Made by a program: the position numbers and the translations under genes
From: Acidiferrobacterales bacterium
GTDB taxonomy: Bacteria; Pseudomonadota; Gammaproteobacteria; Acidiferrobacterales; Sulfurifustaceae
Direction of reading: 5' to 3'
Assembly: GCA_919902925.1 (NCBI GenBank)
Contig: CAKKRZ010000107.1
Location: forward strand, 1-40,262
DNA length: 40,262 nt
Shown: in pieces, positions 1 to 8,240 of the stretch
Numbering within the stretch: the first letter of the stretch is position 1
Layout of the letters: each line of letters starts with the position of its first letter
The notes under the pieces: model-generated
Seen by the model: the letters and a program-made list of their open reading frames with translations, nothing else
Database searches by the model: none
What the model was told of the DNA's origin: nothing

Positions 1-1136
1 CACGTGGCTTTCTCAAGATCGGTGCCATGAGTTACGGCGGCCCGGCCATCATGGGCCTCATGCAGACCGAGTTCCAGGAAAAGCGCGCGTGGTTGTCGAA
101 GGAGCGATTCCTGGAAGGGTTGGCGTTGGTGAGCATGCTGCCAGGCGCCGGCGCGACCCAGCTCGGTATCTACCTCGGTTATGTGCGCGCCGGCTGGTGG
201 GGCGGGGTGCTGGCCGGGCTCTGCTTCATCGTGCCGGCCTTTGCGATCATGCTGACACTCACGGCCGCGTACGCCGAATACGGCGCACTGCCGGCGGCCA
301 AGGACGTGTTCTACGGTCTCGGGCCGGTCGTCGTGGGCATTTTTATAGTCGCGGTGTATCGCCTCGGCAGCAATGCCGTGGGTGATGCCTGGCAGGGGGG
401 ATTTGCCGTCGGCGCGGCGCTGTTGGCGGCATTTACGCCATTCGGGATTGTGCCGACACTGTTGCTGGCCGGCGCGCTCGGCGTGGCGCGCTACGGTCAT
501 CGCCGCGCGGGTATCACGGCCGCCGTCACGGTGCTGGTCATCGCCGGGCTGGCGCGCTGGGCCGGTAGCACGCTCGATCCGGCCGCACTGACGCTCGCCA
601 ATGATGGTCAGACCGGGCTTGTCGACATTGCGCTCTTTTTCTTCGGCGTCGGCGCCTTCACCTTCGGTGGCGGTTTGAGCATGCTGGCTTTCATGCAGGA
701 CCAGGTGGTGAACCAGCTGCACTGGCTGACGGATCGCGAGTTTCTCGATGGTCTGGCGCTCGGGCAACTGACACCGGGACCGATCCTGATGGTGGCGGCC
801 TTCGTTGGCTACAAGCTTGCCGGCGTGGTTGGCGCCATGGTCGCGGCGCTGGCGATCTTTCTGCCGTCGTTCCTGCTCATGCTGTCGATCCTGCCGTGGA
901 TGGCCCGGATCAAGGAGTGGCGCTGGATGAAGGCGGCACTCAAGGGCATCGGCCCGGCCGTGATCGGGTTGCTAATTGTGGCGCTCGGGCAGATGTTGCC
1001 GGCGGCGGTGACTGATGTCTTTACCGGATTGCTGATGCTGGCGGCGGTTGCCGGCCTCATGATCTGGCGCATCGGGCCATTGCCGCCGATGCTGGTCGGC
1101 GGCGCGGCCGGCCTGGTCGGACGACTGGTACGCTAA
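1..1136 (+). CDS. chrA: Chromate transporter ChrA, 5'-truncated by window edge
   Basis: Inner-membrane chromate efflux protein of the CHR family, with two homologous halves. The first half begins with RGFLKIGAMSYGGPAIMG at the window edge. The second repeats the signature as GAFTFGGGLSMLAF followed by LALGQLTPGPILM, which is diagnostic of ChrA. About ten hydrophobic segments are visible. The frame is open from base 3, and the residues before the first in-frame ATG (27) still match the family, so that ATG is internal and the true start lies left of the window. The gene heads a same-strand run with the Fe-SOD, rhodanese and ChrB-domain genes, 19 bases before the SOD, as in known chr operons. 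Confidence 0.93.
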   Translation, partial: RGFLKIGAMSYGGPAIMGLMQTEFQEKRAWLSKERFLEGLALVSMLPGAGATQLGIYLGYVRAGWWGGVLAGLCFIVPAFAIMLTLTAAYAEYGALPAAKDVFYGLGPVVVGIFIVAVYRLGSNAVGDAWQGGFAVGAALLAAFTPFGIVPTLLLAGALGVARYGHRRAGITAAVTVLVIAGLARWAGSTLDPAALTLANDGQTGLVDIALFFFGVGAFTFGGGLSMLAFMQDQVVNQLHWLTDREFLDGLALGQLTPGPILMVAAFVGYKLAGVVGAMVAALAIFLPSFLLMLSILPWMARIKEWRWMKAALKGIGPAVIGLLIVALGQMLPAAVTDVFTGLLMLAAVAGLMIWRIGPLPPMLVGGAAGLVGRLVR

Positions 1137-1155
1137 CTTTGCTGGAGATTACTGA

Positions 1156-1746
1156 ATGATCTACTCGATGAAACCCCTCGGCTGCGATCCGGCGAAGCTC
1201 AAAGGACTTTCGGAAAAGCTCATCGTCTCGCACTATGAGAACAACTACGGCGGGGCGGTAAAGCGCCTCAATGCCATCGCCGAGCAATTGGCGGCGCTTG
1301 ATTTTGCCAAGGCCGCGGTGTTCACGATCAACGGCCTCAAGCGTGAGGAGCTGATCGCCACCAATTCGATGATCCTGCACGAGTTGTATTTCGACGGGCT
1401 TGGCGAGTCGGGTGGTCCGACCGGCAAGCTGTCCGATGCAATCAAGAAAGACTTTGGCAGCATTGAACGCTGGCAGGCCGAGTTTTCCTGCATGGGCAAG
1501 GCGCAGGGCGGAGGCTCGGGCTGGGTGCTGCTGACCTATTCGCATCGTGACCGGAAGCTTGTCAATCAGTGGGCGGCCGATCACACTTCTAATCTTGCCG
1601 GCGGCACGCCGATACTGGCGCTCGACATGTACGAGCACAGCTATCACATGGACTATGGTGCCAAGGCGGCCGCCTATGTCGATGCCAGCATGAACAACAT
1701 CAACTGGGCGAATGTCGCCCGTCTCTACGAGGAGTGCGCGAAATGA
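1156..1746 (+). CDS. chrC: Fe/Mn superoxide dismutase family protein, ChrC type
   Basis: A 196-residue member of the iron/manganese superoxide dismutase family. The expected metal ligands are present at H26 (SHYENNYGG), H75 (ILHELYFDGL), D157 and H161 (DMYEHSYH), with classical spacing. GSGWVLL and the C-terminal NNINW stretch also fit. Such SODs are encoded in chromate operons as ChrC, where they are thought to remove superoxide formed by one-electron reduction of Cr(VI). Its place between chrA and a rhodanese/ChrB pair supports that role over a housekeeping SodB. Its stop overlaps the next start (ATGA), indicating translational coupling. Confidence 0.9.
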   Translation: MIYSMKPLGCDPAKLKGLSEKLIVSHYENNYGGAVKRLNAIAEQLAALDFAKAAVFTINGLKREELIATNSMILHELYFDGLGESGGPTGKLSDAIKKDFGSIERWQAEFSCMGKAQGGGSGWVLLTYSHRDRKLVNQWAADHTSNLAGGTPILALDMYEHSYHMDYGAKAAAYVDASMNNINWANVARLYEECAK

Positions 1747-2063
1747 GCCGTACCATTACCCCGAATGATCTTAAACCGCTGGTCGAGAACAAGTCTGTGA
1801 CCGTGCTCGATGTCCGGCGTCAGAACGATTTCGACGCCGACCAAGTGAAGCTGTCCGGTGCCCAGTGGAAGAATCCAGAGCAGCTGGCCGAGTGGAGCAA
1901 GGGCATGCCGAAGGACAAGGAGGTCGTGATCTACTGCGCGCGCGGCGGTTCCGTCAGCAACTCAGTGCTCGATCATCTTCTTGGGCAGGGCCTCAAGGCT
2001 CGCTTCATCGAAGGCGGCATCGAGGCGTGGAAGGCCGCAGGCGGGTCGACGGCGAAGAAGTAG
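1743..2063 (+). CDS. Single-domain rhodanese (sulfurtransferase)
   Basis: A 106-residue protein made of one rhodanese domain. VLDVRRQNDFDADQ is the N-terminal signature and VVIYCARGGS the active-site loop, with catalytic C65 expected to carry a persulfide. I chose the ATG at 1743, which overlaps the SOD stop as ATGA and has GAGGAG just upstream, over the GTG nine bases earlier. The ChrE proteins of characterised chromate operons are also rhodanese-like, so this is probably its counterpart. A role in releasing chromium-thiol complexes is inference. The ChrB-domain gene follows after two bases. Confidence 0.88.
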   Translation: MSRTITPNDLKPLVENKSVTVLDVRRQNDFDADQVKLSGAQWKNPEQLAEWSKGMPKDKEVVIYCARGGSVSNSVLDHLLGQGLKARFIEGGIEAWKAAGGSTAKK

Positions 2064-2065
2064 CC

Positions 2066-2542
2066 ATGAAATGGGTCACGCGCGAACGCCCGAAGATCGA
2101 CCGCATCGCCTGTCCGTGGCTGATCGCACGCTTCATCGACCCGCAGGCCGAATTCTTGTATGTGCCGGTGGCGGACGTGATGCGAGTCGCGAATGAGCGG
2201 GGCGCCACGCCATATGACATTCCGGGCGTGGAGTATGGACATGTCGGCGAGCTGTGTTCGTTCGATGCGTTTCTGAACAAGCACAAGCTTACCGATCCGG
2301 CGCTGCACAAGCTCGCCGCCATCGTGCGCGGTGCCGATACCGGCAAGCCTGACCTGACCCCGCAGTCGCACGGCCTGCTGGCCATCTCGCTCGGCCTCTC
2401 GCGCACGATCCCCGACGACCATGAGATGCTGCGTCACGGGATGATAATCTACGATGCGTTGTATGCATGGTGCCGTACCGGAGAGTCTGGGCAGCACGGC
2501 CAGGCGAGTTCCACGGATACAGGAGGCGGACATGAAGCTTGA
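2066..2542 (+). CDS. ChrB-domain chromate resistance protein, short form
   Basis: A 158-residue protein matching the C-terminal domain of chromate-resistance protein ChrB. The opening WVTRERPKIDRIACPWLIARFID, shown here only in part as RIACPWLIARFID, is highly characteristic, followed by FDAFLNKHKL and ADTGKPDLTPQSHGLLA. Full ChrB proteins have about 300 residues with an N-terminal regulatory domain; that domain is absent here, so this form may act as an enzyme or metal-binding accessory rather than a chromate sensor. It begins two bases after the rhodanese stop, and its 3' end overlaps the next gene's start by 11 bases. Confidence 0.85.
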   Translation: MKWVTRERPKIDRIACPWLIARFIDPQAEFLYVPVADVMRVANERGATPYDIPGVEYGHVGELCSFDAFLNKHKLTDPALHKLAAIVRGADTGKPDLTPQSHGLLAISLGLSRTIPDDHEMLRHGMIIYDALYAWCRTGESGQHGQASSTDTGGGHEA

Positions 2543-3371
2543 AAAGTACAACCAAATCATCTGGGCAGTAATCGGTAGCGGTACGATCCTGCTGGTGGCC
2601 ATCGGCGTCGTAATTGCCCTGGTTTCGGCGCTGTTCTTCGGGCGTGACCGGGGTGTTCCAGTAGAGGTCGTAGAGGGTGAGGGCACGGTTGAACGGGCAA
2701 CGGCCGGGACACGTCATGATTTCTGTATCCCGATTTCTATTCCCGATTCGCCCTACCAACTCATCCGGGTTACAGTCGACCGCGTCGTGGTCAAAGGTGG
2801 GGCAGTGGCGGCCAAGGGCTTCTCCAGCAGCAATTATGACGAGGCGCCGCTGACGCGCGGGTGCGGCTATTCCGGCTCAGGCGAAACCCAGGCCATCGGC
2901 AATATTCTCGCTCGCCACACCGGAACCGGGCAGATACGACCGATCCTTCAACAGAATGCGGTTATCCATACTCTCGAATACCCAAGCGGTCGGGCGGAGC
3001 GAACGGATCGCCGCGCCTTTCCGCCATCCGGCGTGCTTTACTGGGAGATCGCATTCGCGGATTCCAATGGCGACGGCCGCATCGACGAGTATGACGACTT
3101 TGGCGCCTATCTTTCCGATGTGGATGGACGAAACTTCAAGCGCATCACGCCCGGAGCGAGTCGGGTGCTGGAAAAGGTTTACGACGAGCCACGCGGCACT
3201 CTCTATCTCAAGATTCTGTACGAAACGACGGGAGACAAATCGCTCGATCGGCAGGACGGGACCGCTCTGATCGAAGTGAACGTTCAGCGCCGCGAAATCG
3301 TGCGCACTGTAGTCAACCGCGAGCAGTTGCGCGGTCTGCTGCGACCCGTCGAGATGTCGCAGACGCGCTGA
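2532..3371 (+). CDS. Unknown membrane-anchored extracytoplasmic protein
   Basis: A 279-residue protein I do not recognise. Residues about 8-36 form one strong membrane segment (IIWAVIGSGTILLVAIGVVI), followed by a largely beta-rich region likely outside the cytoplasm. DSNGDGRIDEYDD resembles a calcium-binding DxDxDG loop, and YLSDVDGRNFKRIT resembles a beta-propeller blade strand as in TolB-like proteins. The ATG at 2532 follows a perfect AGGAGG (2521-2526), so the longer frame starting upstream inside the ChrB-domain gene is rejected. The overlap with the ChrB-domain gene and the 15-base gap to the MFS gene suggest one transcript, but a part in chromate resistance is not shown. Confidence 0.7.
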   Translation: MKLEKYNQIIWAVIGSGTILLVAIGVVIALVSALFFGRDRGVPVEVVEGEGTVERATAGTRHDFCIPISIPDSPYQLIRVTVDRVVVKGGAVAAKGFSSSNYDEAPLTRGCGYSGSGETQAIGNILARHTGTGQIRPILQQNAVIHTLEYPSGRAERTDRRAFPPSGVLYWEIAFADSNGDGRIDEYDDFGAYLSDVDGRNFKRITPGASRVLEKVYDEPRGTLYLKILYETTGDKSLDRQDGTALIEVNVQRREIVRTVVNREQLRGLLRPVEMSQTR

Positions 3372-3386
3372 CCGCGCAGCGTACAC

Positions 3387-4595
3387 ATGAGGGATCGTCG
3401 CCTGTTGTATGCCAACGCCTTTCTGCGCGCGCTGGCGACTGGCTTGATCGGTGTGTTGCTGGGTCTGTATTTGGCACAGCGCGGGTTCCCGGCGTCGGTG
3501 GTGGGCCTGGTCGTTGGCGCCGGACTCAGCGGCGCCGCGCTCTCGGCGCTGATTGTGACCTATCTGGGTGACCGTCTAGGCCGCCGCCGCACGCTGGTGG
3601 TGTTGTCACTGCTCTCGGCCGCGGGCGGTATCGGTCTGATCCTCACCGATAACATTCTTGCCGTCTGTGCCGTTGCCTTTGTCGGGATGGTCAACGGCAT
3701 GGGCCGTGACCGCGGCGCCTCGCTGGTGCTCGACCATGCCATCCTGCCGTCGACGGCGAGTCAACGCGAGCGTACTCAAGCATTTGCCTGGTACAACGTG
3801 CTGCAGGACATCGGCCATGCCCTCGGCGCCGTTGCCGCCGCTTTGCCTGTGCTGCTCAGAATGGCGTTCGATTTGCCGGAAGCGCAGGGCTACGCCGTGG
3901 CGTTGGGGGTGTATGCGCTGCTCATGCTACTCACGGCCATCTTGAATCTTTCTTTGAGCCCGGCGGTGGAAGCGAATGGCGGTGCTCCCGCCCCGGCCTT
4001 GGCGACCGTAACGCCGGAAAGCCGGCGCATGGTGCGGCGAATCTCCGGCCTGTTCCTGATCGACTCGCTGGCTGGCGGATTCCTGGGTACGGCCCTGCTG
4101 TCGTACTTCTTCTTCGAACGGTTTGGCGCCAGTGCCGGCGCGATTGCCACGCTCTTTTTCTTTGCGCGCGCGGCCAATGCTGTCTCGCACCTTGGTGCTG
4201 CCTGGCTGGCGGCGCGCATCGGCCTCGTCAACACCATGGTGTTCACCCACATCCCGTCCAGCCTCATGCTGGTGGCCGTCGCGTTGGTGCCGGAATTCTG
4301 GATGGCGGCGGCGTTGTTTATCGTCCGCGAATTGCTGGTCGAGATGGACGTGCCCACGCGCCAGTCCTACGTGATGTCCGTGGTACGGCCCGAAGAACGC
4401 ACCTGGGCTTCGGGCGTGACCGCGTTGGTGCGCATGGGCGGTTGGGCGGTGGCGCCGTTCGCGGCCGGGTTTCTCATGCAAGGTGTGGCGCTGGCTGTGC
4501 CATTACTGATCGGCGCTGGCATGAAGATCGGTTACGACCTCATGCTCTGGAAATCCTTCCATGACCTCAAGCCCCCGGAAGAACAGGAAAAGTAA
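3387..4595 (+). CDS. Major facilitator superfamily transporter
   Basis: A 402-residue polytopic membrane protein with about 11-12 hydrophobic segments. The loop GDRLGRRRTLVV after the second segment is the MFS motif A (GxxxDRxGRRR type). RDRGASLVLDHAILPSTASQRERTQAFAWYN in the middle, abbreviated here to its first half, and MDVPTRQSYVMSVVRPEER near the C-terminus recall drug/metabolite efflux MFS members. The substrate cannot be read from sequence. It lies 15 bases after the unknown anchored protein on the same strand. Its last 35 bases overlap the DNA glycosylase gene. Confidence 0.85.
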   Translation: MRDRRLLYANAFLRALATGLIGVLLGLYLAQRGFPASVVGLVVGAGLSGAALSALIVTYLGDRLGRRRTLVVLSLLSAAGGIGLILTDNILAVCAVAFVGMVNGMGRDRGASLVLDHAILPSTASQRERTQAFAWYNVLQDIGHALGAVAAALPVLLRMAFDLPEAQGYAVALGVYALLMLLTAILNLSLSPAVEANGGAPAPALATVTPESRRMVRRISGLFLIDSLAGGFLGTALLSYFFFERFGASAGAIATLFFFARAANAVSHLGAAWLAARIGLVNTMVFTHIPSSLMLVAVALVPEFWMAAALFIVRELLVEMDVPTRQSYVMSVVRPEERTWASGVTALVRMGGWAVAPFAAGFLMQGVALAVPLLIGAGMKIGYDLMLWKSFHDLKPPEEQEK

Positions 4596-5244
4596 ACCGC
4601 GCGCGAGCCTGCGCCAGATCTATCGCCGCCTGTTGGCGGCGCATGGACCGCAGCACTGGTGGCCGGGCGGTTCGCGCTTCGAGATCATGGTCGGCGCGGT
4701 GCTCACGCAAAACACCGCCTGGACCAATGTCGAGCGAGCCGTCGCCAATCTGAAACGGGCGAAGGCGTTGAGCCCGCCGGCCATCCTGCGTGCGAGCCCG
4801 AAACGCCTGGCCGGTTGGCTGAGGCCTTCCGGTTACTTCAACGTCAAGGCCAAGCGGCTCAAGGCCATGTGTCACTGGCTGGTGGAGCAGGGCGGTGTGA
4901 GATCGCTTGCTCGTCTCAACACCCACGACCTGCGCGCCGGTCTTCTCAGTGTGAACGGCATCGGTCCGGAGACCGCCGATGATATTGTTCTCTACGCCTT
5001 CGAGCGTCCGGTATTTGTTATTGACGCCTATACTCGGCGGATCTTCGCGCGGTTAGGGCACATTCGCGGGGATGAAGGATACGAAACACTGCGCCACCTG
5101 TTCGAGAACATCCTCGGACCGGATGTACCGGTCTTCAACGAGTACCACGCCCTGATCGTTGCACACGGCAAGGACATCTGCCGCGTGAAACCGCGCTGCG
5201 CCGAATGCGCCCTTGCCCGCTCCTGTCCCGGTGCGGTGAAATAA
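4561..5244 (+). CDS. Endonuclease III-like DNA glycosylase (HhH-GPD, Fe-S)
   Basis: A 227-residue base-excision-repair glycosylase of the HhH-GPD superfamily. The hairpin is LLSVNGIGPETADDIV (129-143), the catalytic aspartate is D155 (VIDAYTRR), and a C-terminal Fe-S motif C-x5-C-x2-C-x5-C uses C207, C213, C216 and C222. Endonuclease III has a lysine (GRKTAN) for its lyase step; here the aligned residue is E137. The enzyme is therefore probably a monofunctional glycosylase like MagIII-type relatives that remove alkylated bases. The ATG at 4561 lies 35 bases inside the MFS gene and has a weak ribosome site, so the exact start is uncertain. Confidence 0.82.
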   Translation: MTSSPRKNRKSKPRASLRQIYRRLLAAHGPQHWWPGGSRFEIMVGAVLTQNTAWTNVERAVANLKRAKALSPPAILRASPKRLAGWLRPSGYFNVKAKRLKAMCHWLVEQGGVRSLARLNTHDLRAGLLSVNGIGPETADDIVLYAFERPVFVIDAYTRRIFARLGHIRGDEGYETLRHLFENILGPDVPVFNEYHALIVAHGKDICRVKPRCAECALARSCPGAVK

Positions 5245-5276
5245 TGGTCCGGCGGCAGCACGTGTGGTCGCGGGAC

Positions 5277-6746
5277 TCAATCAATCTTGAGCTGGTTCCA
5301 CAGATCATCCACGCGCTTTCTGATTTCCACGCTCATCTCGATCGGCTTGCCCCACGCGCGCGTGGTCTCCTGCGGCCACTTGTTGGTGGCGTCGAAGCCG
5401 ATCTTGCCGCCGAGGCTCTGTTGCGGGCTCGCAAAGTCGAGGTAATCGATCGGCGTGTTGTCCACAATCAGGGTGTCGCGTGCCGGGTCCATGCGCGTGC
5501 TCATCGCCCAGATCACGTCTTTCCAGTCGCGCGCGTTGATGTCGTCGTCCACCACGATCACGAACTTGGTATAGGTGAACTGGCGCAGGGTCGACCATAC
5601 GCCGAACATCATGCGCCGCGCATGTCCCGGGTAGCGTTTCTTGATGGCTACTACCGCCACCCGGTACGAGCACGCCTCGGGCGGCAGATAGAAATCCACG
5701 ATCTCCGGAAACTGCTTTTGCAGGATCGGGATGAACACCTCGTTCAACGCCATCGCCAGCACCGACGGCTCATCCCACGGCGAGCGGCCCATGTAGCTTG
5801 AGTGGTAAATGGGGTTGTCGCGGTGTGTGATGCGCTCGACGGTGAACACCGGGAAACGGTCCTGAGCGTTGTAGTAGCCGGTGTGGTCGCCGAACGGCCC
5901 CTCGAGCGCGGTCTCGCCCGGGTAAATGTGACCCTCGAATACGATCTCGGCACTCGCCGGGATGCTGAGTGTGCCGGAACGGTCGGTGACTACCTCGCTG
6001 CGCGCTCCGCGCAGCAGCCCGGCGAACTCGAACTCTGAGATCGTGTCCGGGATCGGTGTCACCGCCGCGAGCAGCGTCGCCGGGTCGGCACCGATGACGA
6101 CCGCGAGTGGAAACGGCTTGCCCGGGTTGGCCTCCTGGAATTCGCAGAAATCGATCGCGCCACCACGGTGGTGCAGCCAGCGCATGATCACCTTGTTCCT
6201 CTCGATCACCTGCTGGCGGTAGATGCCGATGTTCTGGCGCTCCTTGTGCGGACCCCTGGTGATGACGAGTCCGAAGGTGATGAGCCGTCCGGCATCCTCC
6301 GGCCAACAGTGCTGGATCGGGAACCGGGCGAGATCAACGTCGGGGCCCTCGATCACGTGTGTACGGCACGGCGAGTTGTCCCGCAAGCGCGGGCGTGCGT
6401 GCAGGATGCTGCGCAGCAGTGGGAAACGCTCCATCAACTCTTTTATCCCGCGCGGCAGGCGTGGTTCGCGCAGCCAGGCGAGCATCTCGCCGATCTCGCG
6501 GAGTTCCGAGATGTCCTGCCGCCCGAGCGCGGCCGCCACCCGTCGGGTCGAGCCGAACAGATTCCCGAGCAGCGGGATCGAGGAGCCCTTGGGATTCTCG
6601 AACAGCAGCGCCGGACCGTTGCGGCGCAGGGTGCGCTGGCAGATCTCGGTGATCTCCAGCGCCGGGTCAACCGGGACCAGCACGCGCTTGAATTCGCCGC
6701 GACTCTCCAGGTGATCGAGAAAATCGCGCAGGCTGGAAAAACTCAT
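5277..6746 (-). CDS. ubiD: UbiD 4-hydroxy-3-polyprenylbenzoate decarboxylase
   Basis: A 489-residue prenylated-FMN-dependent decarboxylase of ubiquinone biosynthesis, close to the usual UbiD length. Residues 170-200 hold the cofactor-binding [14 protein letters not shown] and [13 protein letters not shown], and 282-292 [12 protein letters not shown], both UbiD signatures. It is convergent with the glycosylase gene (32-base gap) and divergent from ubiT. The 87-base divergent spacer contains an FNR-type site at 6781-6794. Clustering with ubiT, ubiU and ubiV suggests a locus for quinone synthesis, although UbiD itself works with or without oxygen. Confidence 0.96.
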   Translation of the reverse strand: MSFSSLRDFLDHLESRGEFKRVLVPVDPALEITEICQRTLRRNGPALLFENPKGSSIPLLGNLFGSTRRVAAALGRQDISELREIGEMLAWLREPRLPRGIKELMERFPLLRSILHARPRLRDNSPCRTHVIEGPDVDLARFPIQHCWPEDAGRLITFGLVITRGPHKERQNIGIYRQQVIERNKVIMRWLHHRGGAIDFCEFQEANPGKPFPLAVVIGADPATLLAAVTPIPDTISEFEFAGLLRGARSEVVTDRSGTLSIPASAEIVFEGHIYPGETALEGPFGDHTGYYNAQDRFPVFTVERITHRDNPIYHSSYMGRSPWDEPSVLAMALNEVFIPILQKQFPEIVDFYLPPEACSYRVAVVAIKKRYPGHARRMMFGVWSTLRQFTYTKFVIVVDDDINARDWKDVIWAMSTRMDPARDTLIVDNTPIDYLDFASPQQSLGGKIGFDATNKWPQETTRAWGKPIEMSVEIRKRVDDLWNQLKID

Positions 6747-6780
6747 GGCCAGACGTTACGGGAGACACAGGCTGCTGGAT

Positions 6781-6794
6781 TTGATCCAGGTCAA
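6781..6794. promoter_or_regulatory. FNR/Anr-type site upstream of ubiT
   Basis: TTGATCCAGGTCAA matches the FNR consensus TTGAT-N4-ATCAA at nine of ten positions. A CACAAT hexamer at 6817-6822 lies about 32 bases downstream of the site centre, the class II activator geometry (site at about -41.5). That puts transcription start near 6829, only about five bases before the ubiT ATG, so ubiT may have a nearly leaderless message. The site also lies upstream of the divergent ubiD. Confidence 0.65.
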
Positions 6795-6833
6795 AGGGTT
6801 GCGGGCTGACTGCGGTCACAATCCGCGCGGTCC

Positions 6834-7418
6834 ATGAACGCCCTTGAACCCATTTTGTCGGTACCGCTCAGGCTGGTCCCGGGCGTCGTGCACGCGGAAA
6901 TTATCGCGCGCGCCTTTAACCATTTGATGCGCGGCCAGACGCTGGTCGAGCGTCTCGGCGAGCTCGACGGTCGCGTGGTCGGGATCCAAGTCGAGGATAC
7001 CGGCACGCACGTGGCCTTCCGCATTTCCGGCTCGCGGCTCGCGGCGGCGTCACCCGGGGAGGCGATGGTGCACATCCGCGGTAACCTCGCCGAGTTCCTC
7101 AAGCTCGCCACGCGCACCGAGGATCCGGACACGCTGTTCTTCCAGCGCAGGCTGGCGATCGAAGGCGACACCGAGACCGGTCTGCACGTGAAGAACCTGC
7201 TCGACGGGCTCGACTACGACTGGGACGCGCATTTCCGCGCCGTGCTGCCGGGGACGTTTGCCGCGTTGGCTAGCCGGCTGCGCCATGACTTGGGTTCATT
7301 CCTGGCAGGCCATGCCAGTAGCCGTCGCACAAATCCACCTGCGCGAGCCGCGCGATCTGCGCGCCAGCCTCGGCCGGCGCCTGCCGTCCGTCCAGCACCG
7401 CGCGAAACGACCGGATAA
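6834..7418 (+). CDS. ubiT: UbiT, SCP2-domain factor for O2-independent ubiquinone synthesis
   Basis: A 194-residue SCP2-like lipid-binding protein. ILSVPLRLVPGVV near the N-terminus and DPDTLFFQRRLAIEGDTETG around residue 100-118 match UbiT. In E. coli, UbiT works with UbiU and UbiV in anaerobic ubiquinone synthesis, both of which are encoded just downstream on the other strand. The SCP2 fold ends around residue 160; the Arg/Pro-rich tail after that lies antisense to the 3' end of ubiV (149-base overlap) and looks like a frame running on by chance. An FNR-type site precedes the gene. Confidence 0.88.
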   Translation: MNALEPILSVPLRLVPGVVHAEIIARAFNHLMRGQTLVERLGELDGRVVGIQVEDTGTHVAFRISGSRLAAASPGEAMVHIRGNLAEFLKLATRTEDPDTLFFQRRLAIEGDTETGLHVKNLLDGLDYDWDAHFRAVLPGTFAALASRLRHDLGSFLAGHASSRRTNPPARAARSARQPRPAPAVRPAPRETTG

Positions 7419-8169
7419 CCTCCGCCGTCGCGCGCGGCAGCGGCGGCGCGAGCCGCAGCACGTCCACGCCGAGCGCGCGCAGATCCTCGATCTCCCCGAG
7501 CAGGCTATAGACCGCCGCCGACTGCACCTGGATGCCGTTCACGGTCAGGAATGTTTTTTGCTCTTGGGTTTGCAGTGGCATGCCCTCGGGATAGTCGCGG
7601 CAGCGGAAACCGCAGTCGTCCTTAGGCAGGTTGTAGGCGCGCGCGGTGAAGCAGCGTGCCGAGAACGCCAACGGCAGCCGCCCGAAGGCCAGCATCTCGG
7701 TCTCGATGCCGGCCGGCCGCGCGGCCAGAATCTTCTCCAGCATCGTGCGCGACAACTCGAACGGGACCACCCAGCGGCGGGCGCCAGCCTCGGCCATGAG
7801 TGCCAGCGCCTCGAGGTTATAGACGTTGATGTGCGGGCCGCTCACGAAGCGTTTGCCGTGAGCCATGTTCACGGCCCCCAGATCGTTCGCCTCGACGGCA
7901 AAGCGGCCGTTCTCGATCACGCGCCGCATGGCCGAGACCTCGGACTCGGCCTCGATCAGCGTCAACGTCGACAGCACTACTTCTTTCCCCGTGGCCGCCA
8001 GACGTTCACCGATTTCCAGCCAGTCCTCGGGCCGGAGCGCGCGGCGCTTGGAGCACACGGTCTCGCCGAGATAGACGATGTCCACGGGCAGGTCTTCCAC
8101 CTCGCGGTAGTAGTCAAAGACCGTTCCGCGGTCCCAGTAGTACTGGATAGGGCCTAAAGACAGTTTCAA
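7270..8169 (-). CDS. ubiV: UbiV, Fe-S U32-family protein for O2-independent hydroxylation
   Basis: A 299-residue U32-peptidase-family protein that, with UbiU, carries out O2-independent hydroxylation of the ubiquinone ring. Cysteines C39 (GETVCSKRRAL), C173, C186 and C190 have the spacing of the four [4Fe-4S] ligands of E. coli UbiV (C-x12-C-x3-C for the last three). EMLAFGRLPLAFSARC is a family signature, and the C-terminal LCDGYWHGLPGM shows the frame is real to its end. The gene follows ubiU on the minus strand after 71 bases containing a REP-like palindrome. Its 3' end overlaps convergent ubiT. Confidence 0.95.
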   Translation of the reverse strand: MKLSLGPIQYYWDRGTVFDYYREVEDLPVDIVYLGETVCSKRRALRPEDWLEIGERLAATGKEVVLSTLTLIEAESEVSAMRRVIENGRFAVEANDLGAVNMAHGKRFVSGPHINVYNLEALALMAEAGARRWVVPFELSRTMLEKILAARPAGIETEMLAFGRLPLAFSARCFTARAYNLPKDDCGFRCRDYPEGMPLQTQEQKTFLTVNGIQVQSAAVYSLLGEIEDLRALGVDVLRLAPPLPRATAEVIRSFRAVLDGRQAPAEAGAQIARLAQVDLCDGYWHGLPGMNPSHGAAG

Positions 8170-8240
8170 GCTGGAAGCTCCAGGCTACAAGCCAACACCG
8201 CGCGCCGCTGGCCACTGGTAGCTTGTGGCTTGTAGCTGCG
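8166..8240. repeat. REP-like palindromic sequence between ubiU and ubiV
   Basis: The ubiU-ubiV spacer contains GCTACAAGCC (8184-8193) and its exact reverse complement (8227-8236), flanked by further AGCTTG/CAAGCT variants. This is typical of extragenic palindromes scattered in gammaproteobacterial genomes. As RNA it would fold into a stem that could attenuate or protect the transcript between the two genes. No other copy is seen in the window. Confidence 0.5.

Noticed and set aside
8166-8240. Small-RNA or riboswitch reading of the ubiU-ubiV spacer palindrome
   Set aside because: The sequence fits a REP-like repeat, with no ligand-binding consensus or independent promoter.
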